Shown here: piece after piece, positions 8,022-13,328 of the stretch
Layout: each line of letters opens with the position of its first letter
Position numbering within the stretch: the first letter of the stretch is position 1
Source of the DNA: Verrucomicrobiota bacterium
GTDB taxonomy: Bacteria > Verrucomicrobiota > Verrucomicrobiia > Opitutales > Seribacteraceae
DNA: 13,328 nucleotides
Assembly: GCA_014382645.1 (NCBI GenBank)
Contig: JACNJI010000288.1
Coordinates: 1 to 13,328 of the forward strand
Direction: 5' to 3'
The notes under the pieces: generated by a model
What the model was told of the DNA's origin: nothing
Database searches by the model: none
What the model saw: only the letters and a program-made list of their open reading frames with translations
Translations under genes and position numbers: made by a program

Positions 8022-8968
8022 TTCAAGCCCTCCATTGAGTCAAGTGCAATTCCTCGCATACTCTCAAGATTAGCATATCCTTGCACATCCATGAATTCAT
8101 TCAATTCATCTTCTATTTCCTCGAATATATCAGCGTCACCATAAATGAGCGCACTGCCGATTTGTACTGCTGAAGCGCCAAGCATGATGAACCGAGCAAC
8201 ATCAAGTCCAGTAGTAATTCCACCCATCGCTAGAATCGGTGCGTTGGGGATTTCACCTCGACGCATTGCTAGCGCTACCTCAGCAACCTTTCTTTGAGCG
8301 ATAGGACGAATCGCAGGCCCTGACATCCCACAAAGGAGATTTCCGATGATAGGTCGTCCTGCATAGGGGTCAACTTCCAAAGCTGACACGGTGTTGATGA
8401 GAGAAACACCGTCTGCACCCGCTTCTAAGGCCGCTCCTGCCTCCAAAGAGACTTGAGCGGTGTTCGGGGTCAGTTTGGCATAGACGGGGATTCCTACAGC
8501 CTGTTTTACGGCTGAAATATATTCTTTGATTAATTCAGGTTGTTGTCCAACAATTAGGGATCGACTTCCTGGTTTGGAGTGAGGGCAGGATAAATTCAAT
8601 TCCAAAGCGGTTGCTCCTGCAGCCTCCATTTTCTTTGCGATATCGGCAACGGTTTCCGAATCAGGGCCGAAAAAAGAAACCAACATTGGTTTTGAAAATT
8701 TATTTTGTGCCATCATTTCAGTAAATGATTCCACACCGGGATTAGGAAGTCCCATCGCGTTTAGAACAACAGAGTCAGTTGCTTCCACACAAACTGGCCC
8801 AGGATATATTTCTCTTGCAACAGGGCCGATGCTCTTTGAGACCAATCCGCCACACTTACTGGCTGCTACTCGATGTAAAGCCGCAGCGGTGCCACCTTGG
8901 ACCCCACTTGCTAACATCAGAGGGTTTGCTAAAGCCAATCCGGGCACTTCAACGCCGAGTTCCGCCAT
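8018..8968 (-). CDS. pyrD: Dihydroorotate dehydrogenase, catalytic subunit (class 1B)
   Basis: This FMN enzyme oxidises dihydroorotate to orotate, the fourth step of de novo UMP synthesis. From ATG 8968 it is 316 residues, normal for class 1. Visible motifs are ANPLMLASG near the N-terminus, GLPNPG (~74-79), NLSCPH (~126-131) with the catalytic Cys128 typical of class 1, KLTPN (~165-169), INT (~191-193), SGPAIRPIA (~216-224) and the FMN-phosphate-binding MGGITTG (~248-254). An in-frame TTG at 8977 would add three residues. Catalytic cysteine rather than serine, plus a PyrK partner immediately downstream with a TTGA overlap, supports the NAD-linked 1B heterotetramer. A TATA-like box lies at 9095-9100, giving a leader of about 100 bases. 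Confidence 0.95.
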   Translation of the reverse strand: MAELGVEVPGLALANPLMLASGVQGGTAAALHRVAASKCGGLVSKSIGPVAREIYPGPVCVEATDSVVLNAMGLPNPGVESFTEMMAQNKFSKPMLVSFFGPDSETVADIAKKMEAAGATALELNLSCPHSKPGSRSLIVGQQPELIKEYISAVKQAVGIPVYAKLTPNTAQVSLEAGAALEAGADGVSLINTVSALEVDPYAGRPIIGNLLCGMSGPAIRPIAQRKVAEVALAMRRGEIPNAPILAMGGITTGLDVARFIMLGASAVQIGSALIYGDADIFEEIEDELNEFMDVQGYANLESMRGIALDSMEGLN

Positions 8969-9038
8969 CCTGCTCAATACGGCGGCTTAGCCGACACTCT
9001 TCAAGCGTTGCGACTCATCGGCGCGCTTATGGCGGCTA

Positions 9039-9069
9039 GGGCGGGCTCCCTTTGGGAAGCGGCCCGCCC
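9039..9069 (-). other. GC-rich stem-loop at the predicted 5' end of the pyrD transcript
   Basis: GGGCGGGC (9039-9046) and GCCCGCCC (9062-9069) pair perfectly over 8 bp. Inside, TCCC (9047-9050) pairs with GGGA (9054-9057) around a TTT loop, leaving an asymmetric internal loop. The element and the next ~60 bases toward pyrD are markedly GC-rich compared with the flanking archaeal genes. That favours structured RNA (cis-regulatory leader or small RNA) over a random spacer. There is no T-tract on either side, so I do not call it a terminator. I could not match it to SRP RNA, RNase P RNA or tRNA. Confidence 0.45.
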
Positions 9070-9094
9070 GCTTCTTAAGTGCGGAAAAGCACGG

Positions 9095-9100
9095 TTTATA
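9095..9100 (-). promoter_or_regulatory. Candidate archaeal TATA box for pyrD-pyrK
   Basis: The minus strand reads GGACTATAAACCG here, a good archaeal TATA-like element. At the usual ~25-base spacing, transcription would begin near 9070, exactly where the GC-rich hairpin begins, and about 100 bases before the pyrD ATG. This is a sequence match only. Confidence 0.45.
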
Positions 9101-9154
9101 GTCCCCCTTTAGATTATTCACGAGGGGCAGAAAAAGGCTCTGCCACTTTGGGAT

Positions 9155-9439
9155 GTGGTACCCAGCCTAGTTCACGCACCCAAAACTGGGTTCGGGGCGG
9201 CAGAAAAAACAATACGAGCAGAGTCGTTAAATGGCCCACTTTTTGTTTTAGGTGGGATTGAACAAAGTCTTGACATTGTTTGGGTGCCAATTGGTAGAAA
9301 TGAATTGGAGGATGTATGGCGTAGATTTGAACAAATTGTTTCAGATCTTTTGTCTGTTGGTTATCCGGGTTGTATTGATTGTGCTGGGCCGGCCGCAACA
9401 GAACCTTGGGACGAGTCTCAAAGTCGTTCGGGATTTTGA
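9155..9439 (+). CDS. Doubtful ORF, unknown; possibly frameshifted gene remnant
   Basis: A 94-codon frame from GTG 9155 (no clear ribosome binding site). Its middle (FVLGGIEQSLDIVWVPIGRN, then ELEDVWRRFEQIVSDLLSVG) reads like genuine protein, with an amphipathic helix pattern and codons (GAT, GTT, GGT, ATT) like the neighbouring archaeal genes. It ends shortly after EPWDESQ. A +1 frame covering about 9430-9497 continues with protein-like RDFEVGLEKRKIIALAWGTTFP and its own stop, so one frameshift near 9425-9435 would give a longer product. I recognise no family. It may be a decayed gene, a sequencing frameshift or chance. Confidence 0.3.
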   Translation: MVPSLVHAPKTGFGAAEKTIRAESLNGPLFVLGGIEQSLDIVWVPIGRNELEDVWRRFEQIVSDLLSVGYPGCIDCAGPAATEPWDESQSRSGF

Positions 9440-9579
9440 AGTCGGCTTGGAAAAAAGAAAAATTATTGCTTTGGCTTGGGGAACTACGTTCCCCTGACGG
9501 GGTTATTATCATCCAGCCTTCAACATTGTTTATCTAGGGTCGATAGGGCGGGCAGAACTCGGATGCGGACAGAGTCGTT
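9194..9579 (+). repeat. Diverged direct repeat pair in the pyrD-topA gap
   Basis: Two 35-base copies, 9194-9228 and 9545-9579, share a GGGCGG(G)CAGAA head and an identical CAGAGTCGTT tail; the last 17 bases match at 14 positions (ATACGAGCAGAGTCGTT against ATGCGGACAGAGTCGTT). TAGGGCGGGC at 9544-9553 also recurs in the pyrD leader hairpin at 9037-9046. The copies flank the doubtful ORF. Role unknown. Confidence 0.35.
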
Positions 9580-9610
9580 GACAATCACAATTAGTCATCG
9601 GCGATTTCCT

Positions 9611-9622
9611 CGCTCGCGAGCG
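9611..9622. repeat. 12-bp perfect palindrome upstream of topA
   Basis: CGCTCGCGAGCG is its own reverse complement. It also lies within a longer imperfect stem, TCGCT/AGCGA outside and CGCG/CGCG inside (9610-9638). It is unusually GC-rich for this AT-richer half and lies ~70 bases before the topA ATG, so a regulator binding site or supercoiling-sensitive element is possible. Inference from position only. Confidence 0.35.
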
Positions 9623-9677
9623 CACGTACGCGAAGCGACTTCAATAAACAGCATTATTGGAGGCATAAAATGTGCCT

Positions 9678-9684
9678 GGAGGAG
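9678..9684 (+). promoter_or_regulatory. Shine-Dalgarno deciding the topA start
   Basis: GGAGGAG ends five bases before ATG 9690. This favours ATG 9690 over the in-frame GTG 9672, which would put six unconserved residues ahead of the Toprim start. A second GGAGG at 9659-9663 precedes a seven-codon frame (9670-9693, MCLEEYP) whose stop overlaps the topA start as ATGA. Confidence 0.7.
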
Positions 9685-9689
9685 TATCC

Positions 9690-11993
9690 ATGAAAATGCT
9701 AATAGTTGAATCAAAAGCCAAAGCCAAAACCATACAAAAATATCTCGGAAAGACCTACTTGGTACGAGCCAGTAACGGGCACGTTCAAGATTTACCAACA
9801 GGTAAACACAAGGATGCTCGAAAAGCGATGTGGGCGTCAAAAGAAGATAGCCTACCACAACCGCCTTGGGATTTTACAGAGCGAGCGAAAAAGACTGTTG
9901 ATATGCTTCAAAATGATGCTAGTAAAGCAAATGTTGATGAAATTTTACTGGCAACTGACCCTGACCGCGAGGGGGAATTCATCGCTTGGCGGCTTAGTGA
10001 ATTACTAGGCGATATTGCACCGTGCCGACGAATTATTTTCCATGAAATCACAAAGCCTGCAATAGACGAAGCAATTGCAGCGGCATCTGAGATTGACGTT
10101 AATTTAGTAGATGCTGCAAAGGTGCGAAGATTTATGGACAGATTAGTAGGTTATAGAACTTCAAAATTTGCCCGTTCGTGGCGTTTGAAATCAATGGGCC
10201 GGGTACAGACACCGACTCTTGGATTCGTAGTGGACAAAGAGTTGGAACGGGAAGCTTTCGTCCCAACTCCGTACTTCGCAGTAAAAGCAGATGCTCAAGG
10301 AATAAATTTCAACGCTAGGTTTCATGAATCTGATGATGAAGATGCATGGCGTGATCAAGATGGTAAATTTGATTCTAGCCGAACAAATGATGAGGCTCTA
10401 GCTAAATCAGCATACGATTCTTTGGTTTCCGAAGATAATTTAGAAATTTCTAACAACAAATCTTCAACATACACGAGGAGAGCCCAGCCACCTTTTACCA
10501 CCGATGCACTATTACAGTCAGCGGGTAGTAGATGGGGTAGTTGGACACCTAAGAGAACAATGAGAGTTGCCAGTGAATTGTATAACGCTGGGCATATCAC
10601 ATACATACGAACTGATTCAACTCGTACTAGCGGGGCAGCACGTACAACAATCAAAGAATTGATTGAGAAAAGATGGGGCAGTGACCACATAGGTTCAGGT
10701 GTACTAGGTAAGCAAGATGATAGCTCTCAAGATGCGCACGAAGCAATTCGTCCAACAAGGCCTGATGTACTTGCACCCGAGGGAATTGGTAATGATGGAT
10801 TACAACTCTATCAACTGATTTGGGCACGATTTACTGCTAGTCAAATGAATAATTCTGAGTACCAACGCCGTTCTTTAGTTGCTGAAGTTAAAGGATTTTC
10901 AAAGACATTGACAGGCACATATTCATGGCGCACCCATCCTGGGTGGGAAGCCGCGTTTGAAAACATCACAACATCTCATCCAAAAACATCTGAACCAGAT
11001 TTCAACATTGAAAAGGGAGCATCTTTGAAGATTGATAAGAATGAAGATAGCCCATCCTATATTGAAGATGAGACAAAACCACCTAGGAGATACCGCCAAC
11101 ATAGTTTAGTTACAGTCATGAAAGATCAAGGGATAGGTCGCCCATCAACTTATGCTACTACAATTGCTAAATTATTGGAACGAAAGTATGTAACTGACGA
11201 AAGTGGTTCACTTGTTCCAACCGAACAAGGTCGTTTGTGTTGGTTAGAAGTTGCTCCAATGTATACAAGTCAAGATGATGAATCTGAAGTTTCTTTCTTA
11301 TTCTCGGCAGAATTTACAGCAGGAATGGAGGAGAGGCTTGATGCGATTGAAGTTGGAAAGAGAGGCGCACCATCAGTTTGGAATGGTTTCACATCACATT
11401 TCAGAGCATTGCACGCTGCTGCGCAGGACATTCGTAGATCAAAACCTACACCTAATCAGATGAAGAAATTCCAACAATTAACCATCAAAATGGCATTATC
11501 TGAAATCGCAGAACATCTCAGCAACAGAGATGCTGAAAGCCTTACAGGTTCTGAAATGAGTGATGTAATCAAAGCACTTCTTGAGTTAGGGTCGCCACCT
11601 GCTACTGAAAAGCAAGCAAAATTCGTAATCTCACTTGTTGATGATATTGAAGGTCTTGAACTTGATGAGGCTTTGGCCACCGTGAAGTTAGAAGATATTG
11701 ACGAAATGACAATGGAACAGGCTAGTGAACTGATTAACACTCTTATTGAGAAGAGGGATGAAATCCCACGGCCAGCGAGTGATAAACAACTCAAACTAAT
11801 TAAGCAAAAAATCGAACAGTTAGAATCCACTGAAGAAGATGTTTGCAAACTAGTTGGAGCAACTACATTATCTGAACTAACAGGTGGCCGAAAAGGTACT
11901 GCGAGCACCCTTATCACTGAACTCATCAACAAAACCGGAGGCCCCCGCCGAGGCAGAGGAAGAAAACGAGGCGGAAAGGGAAAAAAGAAGTGA
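9690..11993 (+). CDS. topA: DNA topoisomerase I (type IA), with three tandem C-terminal repeats
   Basis: A 767-residue type IA topoisomerase that relaxes negative supercoils by a transient 5'-phosphotyrosine break. The Toprim domain opens the protein (MKMLIVESKAKAKTIQKYLG; SNGHVQDLP), with the Mg2+-binding TDPDREGE at ~89-96. HEITKPAIDEA, MDRLVGYRTSK and GRVQTPTLG (~170-178) follow. The catalytic tyrosine is Tyr305 in HITYIRTDST. HEAIRPT (~350-356) and GIGRPSTYA (~481-489) complete the core. The C-terminus lacks the CxxC zinc ribbons common in bacterial TopA. It has instead three related ~55-residue segments starting near 586 (KPTPNQMKKF), 637 (PATEKQAKFV) and 695 (PASDKQLKLI), then a basic Arg/Gly/Lys tail (RRGRGRKRGGKGKKK), probably for DNA contact. 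The core looks like bacterial topoisomerase I rather than archaeal topoisomerase III. The start is fixed by the GGAGGAG site and the Toprim N-terminus. Confidence 0.95.
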   Translation: MKMLIVESKAKAKTIQKYLGKTYLVRASNGHVQDLPTGKHKDARKAMWASKEDSLPQPPWDFTERAKKTVDMLQNDASKANVDEILLATDPDREGEFIAWRLSELLGDIAPCRRIIFHEITKPAIDEAIAAASEIDVNLVDAAKVRRFMDRLVGYRTSKFARSWRLKSMGRVQTPTLGFVVDKELEREAFVPTPYFAVKADAQGINFNARFHESDDEDAWRDQDGKFDSSRTNDEALAKSAYDSLVSEDNLEISNNKSSTYTRRAQPPFTTDALLQSAGSRWGSWTPKRTMRVASELYNAGHITYIRTDSTRTSGAARTTIKELIEKRWGSDHIGSGVLGKQDDSSQDAHEAIRPTRPDVLAPEGIGNDGLQLYQLIWARFTASQMNNSEYQRRSLVAEVKGFSKTLTGTYSWRTHPGWEAAFENITTSHPKTSEPDFNIEKGASLKIDKNEDSPSYIEDETKPPRRYRQHSLVTVMKDQGIGRPSTYATTIAKLLERKYVTDESGSLVPTEQGRLCWLEVAPMYTSQDDESEVSFLFSAEFTAGMEERLDAIEVGKRGAPSVWNGFTSHFRALHAAAQDIRRSKPTPNQMKKFQQLTIKMALSEIAEHLSNRDAESLTGSEMSDVIKALLELGSPPATEKQAKFVISLVDDIEGLELDEALATVKLEDIDEMTMEQASELINTLIEKRDEIPRPASDKQLKLIKQKIEQLESTEEDVCKLVGATTLSELTGGRKGTASTLITELINKTGGPRRGRGRKRGGKGKKK

Positions 11994-12000
11994 AACTCTG

Positions 12001-12010
12001 AAAATATATG
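12001..12010 (+). promoter_or_regulatory. Candidate archaeal TATA box for the geranylgeranyl reductase gene
   Basis: AAAATATATG lies 50-59 bases before the ATG at 12060 and 8 bases after the topA stop. At normal archaeal spacing the transcript would start near 12030, leaving a ~30-base leader. No Shine-Dalgarno lies directly before the ATG, so the gene may have its own promoter rather than rely on topA read-through. Motif match only. Confidence 0.4.
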
Positions 12011-12059
12011 AATTACTGAGTGGCAAACTACGATAGAGGTCACCACCCCGCGTTAGTCA

Positions 12060-13268
12060 ATGACAGGGCATAGAGTGGATGTTCTAATCATCGGAGCAGG
12101 TCCCACAGGCGGATATTTAGCCGACAAATTGGCGACATCAGGACTTTCAACACTTCTTATAGAGGAGCATAAAGAAGTGGGGAGGCCTTTCCAATGTGCA
12201 GGATTAGTCAATCCAGATGCGATGGAGAAAGTTGGGCTTGAGTCAACAATTCTTACTTCTGTTTGGGGGGCAAGAATTCACAGCCCAAAAGGAACCTGTG
12301 TAGAGGTAGGTGAACAAGGAAAAATAAAAACTCATGTTGTTTGCCGAAAATTATTCGACGAGGGAGTTGTTTCAAAAGCCCTAGAGAATGGTTCTGATAT
12401 GTGGTTAGATTCACGTCCTGTGTCTGCAGAGGTTAGTGAAAATAATATTGTGGTCACAGTTGACAGGGCTGGGCAAGAAGTTGAGGTCGAAGCATCACTT
12501 CTTTGTGGCGCAGATGGCGCTCATTCATGGGTACGTCGTTATTTCAAAATGGGTCGGCCAACTGAATTGATGATCGGCTTTCAAGCCGAATTGGTAGGTT
12601 ATTCAGGAGCTGAAGGTCGACTTGACATGTACACAGGTGAAGAGGTTGCCCCAGGGCTTTTTGCATGGGCAATTCCTAGTGGTAGGAGTTGGAGAATTGG
12701 CGTTTGGTCTCGGGCAAACGACTTGAAAGGAAGAAGTTGTGAGCAACTTTACGATACCCTTCTCAATCATCCAATCTGGAAAGAGAGATTTTCAGATGCT
12801 AAAGAAGTTGCAAGGTATTGCGGCCCCCTTCCTTGTGGTATAGTTCGCCACCCTGTTAAAGAGCGAGTCGCACTTTTCGGAGACGCCGTTGGTTTGTGTA
12901 AACCGACAACTGGGGGAGGGATAGGAAAGGGATTCCAGCAAATTGATGAGATGGCTGATGAACTTATCAAAGCAGTACAATCTAATCGACTTTCTCTGTC
13001 AGATATGAAACGAATTGCGAAGCCGTTGAAAGCGATGAAAAAAGACCAGAAGAGAGCAAGAATACTGCGCGATTTATTCCTTACAGATTGTGATGATAAT
13101 AAATTGGAGAAAACTTTCAAAACATTCGCGAAACCAAAAGTAGTCCAATTAATCAATCAAAATGGGGATATTGAAAAACCGGTTAAACTCGGTATCAAGA
13201 TGTTGAAAGAGGTGCCTGAATTTAGAAGCATGGCTGCCGGAGCAACTTGGGCGTTACTAAAGGGGTGA
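12060..13268 (+). CDS. Geranylgeranyl reductase family FAD-dependent oxidoreductase
   Basis: A 402-residue flavoprotein of the family that saturates geranylgeranyl chains, in archaea the digeranylgeranyl-glycerophospholipids of the membrane. The N-terminal Rossmann FAD site is VLIIGAGPTGGYLADKLA (~8-25), followed by the acidic end of strand two (LLIEEHKEVGRP). FQCAGLVNP (~44-52) holds the conserved Cys46-Ala-Gly. CGADGAHSWVRR (~149-160) is the second FAD motif. LFGDAVGLCKPTTGGGIGKG (~272-291) is the family's GD motif and glycine-rich loop. Length and motif order fit the family well. Substrate cannot be read from sequence; some family members reduce chlorophyll or menaquinone chains. The archaeal context favours membrane-lipid saturation. 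The gene starts 66 bases after topA on the same strand and its stop overlaps a possible downstream gene. Confidence 0.9.
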   Translation: MTGHRVDVLIIGAGPTGGYLADKLATSGLSTLLIEEHKEVGRPFQCAGLVNPDAMEKVGLESTILTSVWGARIHSPKGTCVEVGEQGKIKTHVVCRKLFDEGVVSKALENGSDMWLDSRPVSAEVSENNIVVTVDRAGQEVEVEASLLCGADGAHSWVRRYFKMGRPTELMIGFQAELVGYSGAEGRLDMYTGEEVAPGLFAWAIPSGRSWRIGVWSRANDLKGRSCEQLYDTLLNHPIWKERFSDAKEVARYCGPLPCGIVRHPVKERVALFGDAVGLCKPTTGGGIGKGFQQIDEMADELIKAVQSNRLSLSDMKRIAKPLKAMKKDQKRARILRDLFLTDCDDNKLEKTFKTFAKPKVVQLINQNGDIEKPVKLGIKMLKEVPEFRSMAAGATWALLKG

Positions 13269-13273
13269 ATATT

Positions 13274-13328
13274 TTGCCAAAATGGACAAACTTGCGCATG
13301 AGATTTCCACCATTTGATGCCCCTTCAC
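13274..13328 (+). CDS. 5' end of a downstream gene, unknown (partial)
   Basis: A frame open to the window edge starts at TTG 13274 (MPKWTNLRMRFPPFDAPS), with GGGGTGA (13262-13268) five bases upstream as a Shine-Dalgarno. An in-frame GTG at 13265 overlaps the reductase stop (GTGA) and is an alternative start. Only ~18 codons are visible, so no function can be given. Tight spacing suggests co-transcription with the reductase gene. Confidence 0.4.
   Translation, partial: MPKWTNLRMRFPPFDAPS

Larger units (their letters stand above)
8978..9689. other. Long intergenic region between divergent pyrD and topA
   Basis: About 700 bases without a confident gene. From left to right it holds a GC-rich leader (8980-9070) with a strong hairpin, the pyrD TATA box, a small GGCAGA...TCTGCC hairpin (near 9126-9143), a weak ORF (9155-9439), a diverged repeat pair (9194-9228 and 9545-9579), TATA-like TTTATCTA (near 9530), a palindrome (9611-9622) and the topA translation signals. 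The rest shows nothing I can name. Confidence 0.6.

Noticed and set aside
8980..9240. Archaeal SRP RNA, RNase P RNA or tRNA in the GC-rich gap
   Set aside because: None of the conserved core motifs of these RNAs could be recognised on either strand.
9114..9512. 132-codon minus-strand ORF in the pyrD-topA gap
   Set aside because: Composition is not protein-like (FFLPPRTQF, HNQYNPDNQQ), and the plus-strand frame there looks better.
11456..12046. 196-codon minus-strand ORF, serine-rich
   Set aside because: It lies antisense to the topoisomerase tail and reading frame bias belongs to the plus strand.

Overview
This window appears to be two unrelated genomes joined at about position 7,070-7,090. 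The left half (1 to ~7,087) is bacterial. It is moderately GC-rich and carries lipoproteins with MORN and FG-GAP repeats, a GYF-domain membrane protein, an archaeal-type GcvPA-GcvPB fusion and a tRNA-Ser with an encoded CCA. Together these suggest a marine Verrucomicrobiota (Opitutae-like) or related PVC bacterium; that placement is inference. The right half (~7,088-13,328) is archaeal. Its coding DNA is more AT-rich and it carries a geranylgeranyl-reductase-family gene (archaeal lipid saturation), a pyrD-pyrK pair, a topoisomerase IA, TATA-like boxes and strong Shine-Dalgarno sites. A Marine Group II (Poseidoniales) euryarchaeon is my best guess.

Left half, in order. The minus strand carries the 5' part of glycine dehydrogenase (runs off the left edge; in-frame TAA just after its likely start). 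A 325-base divergent gap follows, with one inverted repeat. Next are a plus-strand GYF/DUF4339 membrane protein (2145-4268), a convergent minus-strand MORN lipoprotein (4351-5403), tRNA-Ser(CGA) (5530-5617), a possible small Cys-rich ORF (5652-5831), and a plus-strand FG-GAP/VCBS lipoprotein (from 5828) that is cut off in mid-repeat at the junction.

Right half, in order. The minus-strand pyrD-pyrK operon (8968 down to the junction) makes the two subunits of a class 1B dihydroorotate dehydrogenase; pyrK has lost its 3' tail at the junction. A ~700-base gap (8978-9689) holds a GC-rich hairpin in the predicted pyrD leader, a TATA box, a diverged repeat pair, a palindrome and a doubtful ORF. Divergently, topoisomerase IA (9690-11993) is followed by a geranylgeranyl reductase family gene (12060-13268) and the first codons of another gene at the right edge.

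I see no CRISPR array, transposon, phage module or defence system. The strongest observation is the chimeric junction. Biologically, the most unusual items are the topoisomerase tail of three tandem repeats and the structured pyrD leader.
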